From IMG/VR virus record IMGVR_UViG_3300045135_002720, positions 1-28,454 of that record: a stretch of 28,454 bases of DNA. One strand, given 5' to 3'. Position 1 is the first letter of the stretch. Each line of letters begins with the position of its first letter. Source of the DNA: a virus. Below the pieces are notes generated by a model. The model saw only the letters and a list, made by a program, of their open reading frames with translations, ran no database searches and was not told the DNA's origin. Made by a program: the position numbers and the translations under genes. This document shows positions 7,876 through 15,405 of the stretch, one piece after another.

Positions 7876-8559
7876 TTATTCACCAGCAGCTTTAGGTGTG
7901 TAGTCTGCACAGCTTAGACCACGACGAGTAAGCACGGTCTTAACACCACGAACAGTTTTGTCAAAAGAGGTTGCAATCTCTTCAACAGTTTGATCGAGCA
8001 TGTCTTCGATACCTTCATAAGGATCAGACTTAACTGACTTCTTATCACGCTGTGGGGCTTTAAGACCCATAGAAAGAAGTTTACCGCGAATTGAGTTGAC
8101 AGAGCGACCCATTGCGTCAGCAATTTCTTCAAGAAATGCACCAGAAGATGCCATATCATTGATTTTTGCTTCTTCATCCTCAGAGTATGTGCGTGGAGTA
8201 ACTTTCTTTTCAGCTGGCTTTACATGCGCTGTCATTTCCAGTGAAAGAGCTTTACCGTTAATCTGGCGAGCAGTAAATTTACCACCCATAAAGTCTGCCG
8301 CAATTTCTTCAGCAGTCATATTACCAGAATTATCTTCCAAGAATGATGACAACGCATCAGTCTCTTCAGCAGAGAAGACAGGAGCTGCGCCTGGCTTCTT
8401 AGGCACGTCATATCCCAGCTTGCGCAATTTAGCTGTGACGGAACGACGTGGGAAATCGAACTCACTCATAAGTGATTCGATGATTTCTTCGGTTACACCT
8501 GAGCCTGCAACATCGTGCATACGAGTAACCATTTCATCAGTGTATTCAAACTTTGACAT
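7876..8559 (-). CDS. Protein with four tandem HTH-like repeats
   Basis: A 227-residue protein that appears to be built from four degenerate helix-turn-helix units. They lie at about residues 5-52 (core VTEEIIESL...RRSVTAKLRKLGY), 61-110 (MTAEEIAADF...ARQINGKALSL), 124-170 (LEEIADAMGRSVNSIRGKLL) and 180-220 (TVEEIATSFDKTVRGVKTVL). Each unit has an acidic EEI turn, a hydrophobic helix and a basic recognition-like helix ending in Leu-x-x-x-Gly-Leu. This resembles GcrA/sigma-region-4-like HTH folds. The start MSKFEY was chosen over an ATG 42 bases upstream because GAGGGGAAC lies just before it. The gene has its own leader of about 75 bases with a promoter and stem-loop, and it is followed by a terminator-like hairpin. 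It is therefore probably a separately controlled transcription unit for an abundant DNA-binding or regulatory protein. The function is not known. Confidence 0.8.
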   Translation of the reverse strand: MSKFEYTDEMVTRMHDVAGSGVTEEIIESLMSEFDFPRRSVTAKLRKLGYDVPKKPGAAPVFSAEETDALSSFLEDNSGNMTAEEIAADFMGGKFTARQINGKALSLEMTAHVKPAEKKVTPRTYSEDEEAKINDMASSGAFLEEIADAMGRSVNSIRGKLLSMGLKAPQRDKKSVKSDPYEGIEDMLDQTVEEIATSFDKTVRGVKTVLTRRGLSCADYTPKAAGE

Positions 8560-8597
8560 ATTTATGTTCCCCTCGAACTTAAAGTTTTGTTGAATTT

Positions 8598-8621
8598 TCA
8601 AGAGTTGTTTTTCGCTCTTGA
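8598..8621 (-). promoter_or_regulatory. Stem-loop in the leader of the HTH-repeat gene
   Basis: TCAAGAG (minus strand, 8615-8621) pairs perfectly with CTCTTGA (8598-8604) across a 10-base loop. It lies between the predicted transcription start and the ribosome binding site of the HTH-repeat gene. It has no T-run, so it is not a standard terminator. It may be an operator palindrome for the HTH protein or an mRNA-stabilising 5' hairpin. Confidence 0.45.
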
Positions 8622-8633
8622 CTTTATATAGAG

Positions 8634-8662
8634 ATATTACAGAAAAACTTTATAACAAGCAA
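8634..8662 (-). promoter_or_regulatory. Sigma70-like promoter for the HTH-repeat gene
   Basis: Minus-strand -35 TTGCTT (8657-8662) and -10 TAATAT (8634-8639) are separated by exactly 17 bases. A second AT-rich element (TATATAAAG) lies just downstream and could be an alternative -10. The predicted start near 8627 would give a leader of about 70 bases carrying the stem-loop at 8598-8621. The TTGCT of the -35 is shared with the promoter at 7495-7500. Confidence 0.5.
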
Positions 8663-8706
8663 CTGAAATGTGAAGGATTTTGGTGACTTGGTTCTTTTTC
8701 TTTTTA

Positions 8707-10449
8707 TTAAAAATCACCATTTATCACTTCTTTTTGGCTTGACCAATAGTCAATTATGTTTACACCAAGAGTAACAGCACGCTTATATTTTGAAGAAGCA
8801 TTATCTCCTCCTGTAATAAGTGCATAACAATCTTTTGTGACTGTTGAAGTTACTTTAAATCCTTTGCTTTCAAGTCGGTCTGCAAGATCATTTCGTGTCA
8901 TATCCAGTTTACCTGTGATACACACTTTACGAGCAGGAGTTCCAACAACTTCTTCAACCGTGACATTCTGTTCAAGCTGAAGAGGTAATGTTGTCACCCA
9001 GTCTTCGTTTTCGTCAAGCCAAGACAAAACTGATTCTACAGTAGAAGGACCAACACCTTTTATATATGTGGTTTCTATGTCTCTTAGATTTCTGAAAGCA
9101 GGTATCTTGCTAATAATTAATTTAGAAGCACGTCTACCGACTCCAGGTATACCAAGGGAAGCAAGAACAATGTCATAAGGTTTTGTTTTAGTTCTTTCTA
9201 TCTCGGCTTCGACTTTGGCACCGTTAGCACCAAGTTTACCCCAGCTTTGATTTTCATATAAATCAACAGGGTGTGTTAGTCCCATCTTCTGCACAGAAGC
9301 TGGACCTAATCCTTTGATATCAATGGTTTTGATAAAGTGTTCCAAAACTTTTGATGTATTTATATTATTCTTATCTGCTACCATCAGTCTAGGACCATCT
9401 CTCTTTGTATCGCTACCAATGGTCTGTTCTGCGTGACTTTTTGTAATCTTTATACCATGAGCAGAGTGTTCAACAACTCCAATGAATTTAGGTATAACTC
9501 CTCCTGCTCTCTCAATCTTGATCATATCGCCTAAACCAAGATTGTGTTCTTCAATGATTCCGATATTGTGCAAAGTAACTCTAGAGATGGTTGCATCATC
9601 TAATACAACAGGGTCTACAACACCTGTTGGATTGACTGTACCTGTACGACCAACTACCCAAAGCACATCTTGTAAAGAAGTAATTGCAGTTTCAACTTCA
9701 CGTTCTTTAAGTGCTACAGCAAATCTTGGATACTTTGATGTCCATCCGGCACCTTGTTCTCTATCCCACGAATCTGTACGATACACAATACCATCTCTAG
9801 GATAATCCCAAGCGTCATCATCAAATACAGTAAAAAATCCCATATTCTTGACAACCTTCATTCTGGTAGTATAATTCATTGTTACACCTAACCAGTCATG
9901 TGCTATGAATTTTATATTACGATCAATAAATTCTTGTAAACTATCTAAACCTAGTGCGCCACTCACATAGTTTCTATAATTGTCAACATCATTATCAGTA
10001 ACACACTCACCGTTGATTACTACTTCATCATCTTGTGTTTCAATACGTGCAGGAGCGCCCTTCAACATAGATAATAGATGAGTCACGTCAGTGCCTTGTT
10101 CGCCATTACCACGGGTAAGACCCATACGTAGTTTACCTCTACGATATATTAGAGTGAGGTTAGTTCCATCAATTTTGGGAAGCTTGACGTCTTTTTTCCA
10201 CGTATCTATCTCACTTTCATCATAAACTTTTTGAAGTGAATATAGTTTGTAAGGGTGAGTAACTTTACCGCCTTTATTACCTACATGTTTTGTAGGAGAG
10301 TCATGATCACGCCAGCCTTGTGCTTTCTCCATAGCTTCAAGCTTATCGTATAGCTGATCGTACTCAACATCTGTAATCATAGATGCAGAGTCATCATAGT
10401 AAGCTTGATTATGCTTTTGGATAATGTGTTTGAGTTCTTTGTAATTCAT
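8707..10449 (-). CDS. ligA: NAD+-dependent DNA ligase lacking the zinc finger
   Basis: A 580-residue NAD-dependent ligase that seals nicks after replication. The N-terminal Ia region (YKELKHIIQKHNQAYYDD, then DVEYDQLY) binds NMN. The adenylated lysine is K92 in KIDG. RGNGEQG (113-119), DGIVYR (219-224) and AVALK (244-248) complete the nucleotidyltransferase core. The OB fold carries GRTGTVNPTG (267-276) and RVTLHN. Helix-hairpin-helix repeats (IKGLGP, GIPGVG, IKGVGP) and a C-terminal BRCT domain (about 505-575, CITGKLDMTRNDLADRLESK) follow. The four zinc-finger cysteines normally found between OB fold and HhH are absent: only three cysteines occur in the whole protein, none there. This explains part of its shortness against the usual 670 or so residues. 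No clear ribosome binding site precedes the ATG; a TATTAT element lies 6 bases upstream. Confidence 0.95.
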   Translation of the reverse strand: MNYKELKHIIQKHNQAYYDDSASMITDVEYDQLYDKLEAMEKAQGWRDHDSPTKHVGNKGGKVTHPYKLYSLQKVYDESEIDTWKKDVKLPKIDGTNLTLIYRRGKLRMGLTRGNGEQGTDVTHLLSMLKGAPARIETQDDEVVINGECVTDNDVDNYRNYVSGALGLDSLQEFIDRNIKFIAHDWLGVTMNYTTRMKVVKNMGFFTVFDDDAWDYPRDGIVYRTDSWDREQGAGWTSKYPRFAVALKEREVETAITSLQDVLWVVGRTGTVNPTGVVDPVVLDDATISRVTLHNIGIIEEHNLGLGDMIKIERAGGVIPKFIGVVEHSAHGIKITKSHAEQTIGSDTKRDGPRLMVADKNNINTSKVLEHFIKTIDIKGLGPASVQKMGLTHPVDLYENQSWGKLGANGAKVEAEIERTKTKPYDIVLASLGIPGVGRRASKLIISKIPAFRNLRDIETTYIKGVGPSTVESVLSWLDENEDWVTTLPLQLEQNVTVEEVVGTPARKVCITGKLDMTRNDLADRLESKGFKVTSTVTKDCYALITGGDNASSKYKRAVTLGVNIIDYWSSQKEVINGDF

Positions 10450-10501
10450 ATTAAGATAATATCTGAAAAATAAGTATTAAGAAAGTATTAAGTAAAATCT
10501 T

Positions 10502-11089
10502 TTATGATTCATCACAAGCTTTTTTGACCTCAAGATCTAATGGTTGTTCTGATACTGCTGATACATACTTAGTATTAGTGTCAAACAACTCATGGTCTTC
10601 TATCCATATTGGAATGTTGAGAATTTTACTCAAATGAGTTAAGTAAGCCTCTTTATATAAAAACAGAGTTTCAGTAGATAGAAAAAAGTCTGGATTTAAA
10701 TAAGGAAGTTGTTTAAGGAACTTATCATATGTTTTACCGCCTCTTACTCGCTCTTGTTGAGTTTTAAGTATGTTTTGATCTCTTGAAATAACTGCCACTT
10801 TAACGTTATATATTTTTTTAGCATTTTGAATGAAAGCATGATATGAAGGAATACAAGCTTTTTGGTTCCTAAAATAAGGACACGAAATAGAAGTAAAATT
10901 ATGACGATGCCCAGTATCCTCTATTAAGGAAGGGTCATTCCACCAAGCACTAAATGGCTCATGATGATGACCCTCCCAATATTGTTTCATTCTCCATCCA
11001 TTTACAAATGGATGTTTAGAGAATACTTTAGACCACAGGTGATTACCTGACCCCTGCGGCCCCGTTAGAATTAGCAGATTGTTTTGCAT
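10502..11089 (-). CDS. Sulfotransferase-like P-loop protein
   Basis: A 195-residue protein with an N-terminal nucleotide-binding loop LLILTGPQGSGNHLW (residues 5-19). The GSGNH form, with Asn where kinases have Lys, is typical of sulfotransferase-like P-loops rather than ATPases. A second candidate motif is VAVISRDQNILKTQQER (about 98-114), which could be the 3'-phosphate-binding Arg region of PAPS-using enzymes. Histidine- and tryptophan-rich sequence (WEGHHHEPFSAWW) may shape the acceptor site. It overlaps the 3' end of the symporter gene by 47 bases. Substrate and activity are unknown; it could instead be a nucleotide-binding protein of a related fold. Confidence 0.6.
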   Translation of the reverse strand: MQNNLLILTGPQGSGNHLWSKVFSKHPFVNGWRMKQYWEGHHHEPFSAWWNDPSLIEDTGHRHNFTSISCPYFRNQKACIPSYHAFIQNAKKIYNVKVAVISRDQNILKTQQERVRGGKTYDKFLKQLPYLNPDFFLSTETLFLYKEAYLTHLSKILNIPIWIEDHELFDTNTKYVSAVSEQPLDLEVKKACDES

Positions 11090-12509
11090 TACTTAATACC
11101 AGTGTTAAAATAGGTGAACCAAAGATCGCGATTAGTGTTCCCATAAACGCAGTATCAGTATATCCTAATTTACCAGCAACAAACAAGATTTCTCCTACAG
11201 TGGCTGGTATGAGAATACCCCAAAACATTCCAAATTCATTTACCCACTGAGGTTTAAGAACTGAAATCATTGAGGGCAACCAAACAGCGGCTCTCAATAC
11301 AGCAAAGAAAAGGAACAAGTATACAAGTTGCATACCTGGTATATTAGCTACTGCCAGTCCTGCAACTGCCAAAGCTATCATACCCCAGCGAGCATAGTTG
11401 ATTACAGCTTTATCATCTGAACCACCTTTGAACTTGTTAAAGATGTCATGACCTGTCATGTTTGCAACGGATGCAAATTGTGAATCAAGAATTGCAACTA
11501 ATCCTGCAAAAATCATGAAAGCAAAAAAGATAGATGCAACTGGCGGCAAAAGTGTACCTATAACAATGGCGTTAGTGGTGCCAACCATGTTATTAGGAAT
11601 TCCTAACTCCAGTCCTGCAGCGAGAAACCCTAACATTCCCATAAGAATTGGAATCACAATAAAAATAAAAGATGCAATTACATATGATGGTATGATTGAT
11701 TTAAGTTTAATTGAAAAAGCACGTTGATAGAAAGAGTTGTCACCCCAAGGTCCACCCATGTGTCCTAAAAAGGCTGCTGCACCAAAACCTGTAAAGATAC
11801 CCCAAGCAAAAGGAGTTCCAAATATTTGAGCACCTTCACCTGTGCGACCACCTAGTCCTGAGACTACAACGTCCCAACCACCTGCACTTGAGATGGCCCA
11901 AGGCACAAGTACAACCGCACCTGCCCATACTACGCAGATTTTAATCATCTCTGTAACAACTGTTGCTTTTAGTCCTGTTCTAAACGAGTAGAGAATTGCA
12001 ACACCAGCCATTAAAAAAGTAGCAAGTGTATAATCAATTCCTGTTAAAACTTCAACCGTTTTAGAACCTGCTAAAAGGTTGATTGCGAAAGCACAAGTTG
12101 CTAAGATCATCATCTCTACTACAAAAAGTCCTTGTAGTCTTCCAGAGAATTTTTCTCTGAGATAGCCTGAAAAGGTAAATCCATCAGGCTTGTTAATCCT
12201 AATACGTTTCGCAAACCATGCAAAAGCTCCTAGAGTTAAGAAGTTTCCTAGACAAAACCAAAAAAGTCCTACTAAGCCATTGACATAAGCTTGTTGCGCA
12301 GAGATAAATAACCCAGGCGCCCATAGCCATGCTGCAGCAACACTCATACTGCCTTGAACAGTATTAAGTTCTCTACGAGCTACTAAGTAAGAGGTTTTAG
12401 TATCATTATACCCTCTTGAATACCAATAGGTCATTGCAAAGGCAACAACTCCATAGGCTAATAAAATAAGCAAGCCTGTACTAGGCTCAAATAAAGGAAA
12501 TAAATTCAT
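11043..12509 (-). CDS. Sodium/solute symporter (SSS family)
   Basis: A complete 488-residue secondary transporter of the sodium:solute symporter family, predicted in the inner membrane with about 13 helices. It starts with helix LLILLAYGVVAFAMTYWY. This is followed by the family-typical SYLVARRELNTVQGSMSVAA, AWLWAPGLFISAQQAYVNGL, then GLFWFCLGNFLTLGAFAWFA. Conserved loop features include GPWGDNSFYQRAFS and the FAGLVAILDSQFASVANM helix, corresponding to the Na+-site helix of the LeuT fold. Length is normal for the family and no frameshift is seen, so it is probably functional. SSS members carry sugars, amino acids, urea, acetate and more; the solute here cannot be assigned. It overlaps a methyltransferase gene upstream and a sulfotransferase-like gene downstream, so it is embedded in the phage operon and not a contig artefact. 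Confidence 0.92.
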   Translation of the reverse strand: MNLFPLFEPSTGLLILLAYGVVAFAMTYWYSRGYNDTKTSYLVARRELNTVQGSMSVAAAWLWAPGLFISAQQAYVNGLVGLFWFCLGNFLTLGAFAWFAKRIRINKPDGFTFSGYLREKFSGRLQGLFVVEMMILATCAFAINLLAGSKTVEVLTGIDYTLATFLMAGVAILYSFRTGLKATVVTEMIKICVVWAGAVVLVPWAISSAGGWDVVVSGLGGRTGEGAQIFGTPFAWGIFTGFGAAAFLGHMGGPWGDNSFYQRAFSIKLKSIIPSYVIASFIFIVIPILMGMLGFLAAGLELGIPNNMVGTTNAIVIGTLLPPVASIFFAFMIFAGLVAILDSQFASVANMTGHDIFNKFKGGSDDKAVINYARWGMIALAVAGLAVANIPGMQLVYLFLFFAVLRAAVWLPSMISVLKPQWVNEFGMFWGILIPATVGEILFVAGKLGYTDTAFMGTLIAIFGSPILTLVLSNAKQSANSNGAAGVR

Positions 12510-12999
12510 TGTCAGTGTAGTCCCATTTTAATCTACCGCGAGAACCCTCACGTTTATTTACAATTTTCATATTATACAGTTCTGCATAATGTTCTGCAAG
12601 ACTAAAGGTCCATCGATCAAACCATGCAAGTCGTGTGCCATTTGCAAAGGGTTCTCCGGGATTTACCTTCATACAGATTGTTCCATGATTATTTAAAAGA
12701 GAAAAAACTTTTCTCATCCTAACATCAACCCATGCAATATCATAGAAGTTTATAGAACCAAAACATATTATTAAATCATATGTTTGATCTGGTTCATAGT
12801 CTAAAATATCACACATGATATCTGCGTTAAAATTAAATGGATCAATTCCAGTGACGTTACCATGCTTTTTGAAAAGGTTGTCACCACAGCCTACATCTAA
12901 AACACAGTCTGCTCTTTTTACTAAACTGACAACGTGTGGGTCTTCATCTTCGCTAACGTAATCATATGTAAAGTATTCCTCTAAATTTTTAAAGGTCAT
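12487..12999 (-). CDS. Class I SAM-dependent methyltransferase
   Basis: A 170-residue protein with a Rossmann-type methyltransferase core. Motif I is VLDVGCGDNLF (33-43), followed by the acidic end of strand 2 GIDPF (51-55). MCDILDYEPDQTYDLIICFG (62-81) gives motifs II-III. It is about as small as this fold can be. The substrate is unknown. Its C-terminus overlaps the symporter start by 23 bases and its start overlaps the SGNH hydrolase. Alongside the sulfotransferase-like and hydrolase genes, a role in modifying a glycan or small molecule is plausible. Confidence 0.82.
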   Translation of the reverse strand: MTFKNLEEYFTYDYVSEDEDPHVVSLVKRADCVLDVGCGDNLFKKHGNVTGIDPFNFNADIMCDILDYEPDQTYDLIICFGSINFYDIAWVDVRMRKVFSLLNNHGTICMKVNPGEPFANGTRLAWFDRWTFSLAEHYAELYNMKIVNKREGSRGRLKWDYTDNEFISFI

Positions 13000-13690
13000 T
13001 ATTATTTCTCCATTTATTGTAAAAATAATCTGCGTATATTTTGTTAATACGTTTACTCATGTGAAAACCGTCTCTGTTTCTTTCTTCACTAATTAGATTC
13101 ATATTGTATTTACTAGTATATGTGAAAATTCCAAGACGTTTTAAAAATGATTTTTCTAAAGGATACCAACACCATGAGGGTAATGCAGCTTCATATACGT
13201 TTTCTATCCGTTGTTGTAAGAAATACTTGAAATTATCACGCATTTTAGCAGTATCTTGAATAAATTCAAAATTCTTGTCTAATCGACGATGTAAAAAACT
13301 ATACATTACAAAGACATCTCTGACGTCAAATATATTACAAGCTTTCTCATAAACTATCCTAATAGCGTCATTACCTGCACCGTCTATACCTAAGTTGATT
13401 GTAGGTATGTCAAAATGTTTTGCTAATTGACTGCACCAACTATGTTCTATTGGTCCACCTACATTTACAGTAAAACTATCTCCTAGACATAAATTTATGG
13501 GTTTATCCAAAAACTGCTCATAATCTAGACCTCTAAATCCCCAACTATTAAAGCTATAATTAAAGTTTTGTACTGGGTACGCATACCAATCTTCTAATGT
13601 GCGGTATGACTCAATTGGAGTATCCATTCCACAGGTTTTGTAGTTATGATTAGCCCTTCTTTGAAAATAAGCAAAATTATTGATTATCAT
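12989..13690 (-). CDS. SGNH/GDSL-type hydrolase
   Basis: A 233-residue esterase/acyl-hydrolase-like protein. Block I is NLCLGDSF with the nucleophile S72. Block II/III is NLGIDGAGND (99-108). The catalytic dyad motif D-x-x-H is RDGFH (D207, H210). The preceding NSWGFRG (48-54) is a frequent lead-in in SGNH proteins acting on polysaccharides. No signal peptide is seen, so it would act in the cytoplasm unless packaged in virions. Likely activities are deacetylation or deacylation of a sugar. Starts and stops overlap both neighbours. Confidence 0.8.
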   Translation of the reverse strand: MIINNFAYFQRRANHNYKTCGMDTPIESYRTLEDWYAYPVQNFNYSFNSWGFRGLDYEQFLDKPINLCLGDSFTVNVGGPIEHSWCSQLAKHFDIPTINLGIDGAGNDAIRIVYEKACNIFDVRDVFVMYSFLHRRLDKNFEFIQDTAKMRDNFKYFLQQRIENVYEAALPSWCWYPLEKSFLKRLGIFTYTSKYNMNLISEERNRDGFHMSKRINKIYADYFYNKWRNNNDL

Positions 13691-14636
13691 ATAACAATTT
13701 CTCAGCTGCTATACGTTTATCTAATGATTCTTTTGATATTGTTTGGTACTGATTAGAGTTTTTAGCCCATTTATTATATGTTGATCTAGTATCTTCAAAG
13801 TTTATTATGCTATTTTTCTTGTCTGCCATTGTATTCATTTTAATAGGAATTCCGTTTGGTAATTTTCTACGGAATTCTAAACCTTTTATGAACTTATATA
13901 AATCTGCTGAACCTTCTAGACGAAATAAATTAAATAAATATTGTTTATCTTTTGTTTGCATAAACTTGCTTATAAGATACCTAGTGCTACTGTAATCTTG
14001 TAGTGATATACCAAATCTGTCCTTTACATTATGAGTACACTTTGTTAACGTCTGTAAATAATCATCTATATCTGCGTGTATCGCATCATATTCAGCACGT
14101 TCAGTATTATGAAAGTTTTCACTAACCCAATAATCATAATCTTTATACTGATTTAGTTTTGCAATAAAGTAATCTAAATCGATATATTGTTTTGTATCTT
14201 CTTTATGGGTTTCTATACGTTCTTCTATGCTATATACATTTAATTTTTTTGTATTTTTTCTTATGCCCCAGCTAAGTGCGTACTCAAAAGGATCCCGTGT
14301 ACAGTAAATAATTCTATCATATACATGATTACAAAGATTATAAAAATCTGAATAATCTTCTGTTTTTTGTTTTTGACGATTTACTACGTGGTATTGCGCA
14401 ATTCTACTTACAAGATTTGCGCGATTATTTTTTAATAAATTGAAAATTTCTTCTATACTTTGTGTATAATTTAAGTCAAAATTTTTTATTAGTGTAAAGT
14501 TTTTATCTAACTCTACTCCATTTAATAGCTCATGAGTATTCCAATACTCTAAACCGGCACTATTTAAATACACTGTGAGTGCGCGTTGTAAATATGTACT
14601 ACCCACACCATCTGGTGTCAAAATTAAATAGTTCAC
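13677..14636 (-). CDS. Sulfotransferase-family protein
   Basis: A 319-residue protein resembling PAPS-dependent sulfotransferases. The 5'-phosphosulfate-binding loop is LILTPDGVGSTYLQRAL (residues 4-20). The 3'-phosphate-binding motif is IIYCTRDPFEYALSWGIR (109-126), with R114, D115, P116 and S122 in the expected spacing. The C-terminal 150 residues are unassigned and rich in Lys, Asp and Tyr. It abuts the DUF3310 gene (shared base at 14636) and overlaps the SGNH hydrolase gene. Its existence with a second sulfotransferase-like protein (10502-11089) and an APS-kinase-like protein (932-1381) is notable. The acceptor is unknown. Confidence 0.75.
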   Translation of the reverse strand: MNYLILTPDGVGSTYLQRALTVYLNSAGLEYWNTHELLNGVELDKNFTLIKNFDLNYTQSIEEIFNLLKNNRANLVSRIAQYHVVNRQKQKTEDYSDFYNLCNHVYDRIIYCTRDPFEYALSWGIRKNTKKLNVYSIEERIETHKEDTKQYIDLDYFIAKLNQYKDYDYWVSENFHNTERAEYDAIHADIDDYLQTLTKCTHNVKDRFGISLQDYSSTRYLISKFMQTKDKQYLFNLFRLEGSADLYKFIKGLEFRRKLPNGIPIKMNTMADKKNSIINFEDTRSTYNKWAKNSNQYQTISKESLDKRIAAEKLLYDNQ

Positions 14637-15097
14637 TATTCACTATCATGGATATATAATTGTAGTAATGCGTAATGTAGTACTTTCATGAGATCCTTAC
14701 GAGCATCGTCGCGAGAACCTTTTTTACCGTAACGTTGTGCGTATTTTAGCACATTACCAATACAAAATCCAGTGCCGTGTCCACCATCCATAATAAACTC
14801 AGTAGCTTGAAAACGGTCTTGAGAATAGTGTTCTCTGTACGTTGCGTCTATGTAGTTTCTAAAATCATTTAGTAACTGAGGCTCATTATATTTATACTGA
14901 ATCATTTTTGATTGAGGATGTTTTGCAGGGATAGGAGTATCTAGAGTGTTGTCTAGATAATCATAAATTTTTTGTTCTTCTGGTGCAGATCTGAATGCAC
15001 GAGTTCTGATTGTTCTACCACCGTCTGGTGATTCGTGAATTAGTCTGTCTTCTTCTCTAATACGACGTTTCATATAGTCTTCATGTCTTTCACGCAT
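14636..15097 (-). CDS. DUF3310-family phage protein
   Basis: A 153-residue protein whose C-terminal half, from about residue 97, matches the DUF3310 pattern: ATEFIMDGGHGTGFCIGNVL, then KYAQRYGKKGSRDDARKDLM and KVLHYAL. This domain is common in phages, often near replication or nucleotide-metabolism genes, and has no settled function. Residues 1-96 are very basic then acidic and do not resemble a known domain. The gene sits between an HTH protein and a sulfotransferase-like gene with single-base overlaps at both ends. Confidence 0.82.
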   Translation of the reverse strand: MRERHEDYMKRRIREEDRLIHESPDGGRTIRTRAFRSAPEEQKIYDYLDNTLDTPIPAKHPQSKMIQYKYNEPQLLNDFRNYIDATYREHYSQDRFQATEFIMDGGHGTGFCIGNVLKYAQRYGKKGSRDDARKDLMKVLHYALLQLYIHDSE

Positions 15098-15405
15098 TAT
15101 TTTACCTTTTGTTTGATAGCATTTAGAAGTTTAACTAAGTTTTCTTTTTTGTTAAGATTTACACCTTCAACTTCTATCTCTAGTATATCTTCTAATTCAC
15201 GGAGCATAACCTTAACTGTTTGAGATCTATCTTCTTCTTCAACTACAGGTTTTTCGTAAATTTTCAATTGTACTAATTTACTTATAACACTTCTATAACC
15301 TTTTGAGAAGTGACTTGCTAATTCATATACGTCTTTTAATCCTTCCTCGGTATACAATTTTATCAGTTCAGCTTCTTGCTCATCATTCCAAGCTTTAACG
15401 CTCAT
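15097..15405 (-). CDS. Small HTH protein related to the four-repeat protein
   Basis: A 102-residue protein. Residues 4-52 (AWNDEQEAELIKLYTEEGLK, then DVYELASHFSKGYRSVISKL and VQLKIYEKP) have the same helix pattern as each unit of the protein at 7876-8559, ending in a basic recognition-like helix. The second half is an acidic segment (LRELEDILEIEVEGVNL) and a Lys-rich helix. It is probably a DNA-binding regulator. It is adjacent to a PC4-like single-strand-binding protein. Confidence 0.68.
   Translation of the reverse strand: MSVKAWNDEQEAELIKLYTEEGLKDVYELASHFSKGYRSVISKLVQLKIYEKPVVEEEDRSQTVKVMLRELEDILEIEVEGVNLNKKENLVKLLNAIKQKVK

Noticed and set aside
8096-8593. Long plus-strand open frame of 165 codons
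   Set aside because: It is antisense to the HTH-repeat gene, has no ribosome binding site or recognisable domain, and its length follows from the regular codon pattern of the real gene on the other strand.
8621-8632. T4-type late promoter (TATAAATA) near TATATAAAG
   Set aside because: The match is imperfect, no sigma-gp55 system is visible, and an adjacent sigma70-like pair with ideal spacing explains the region better.
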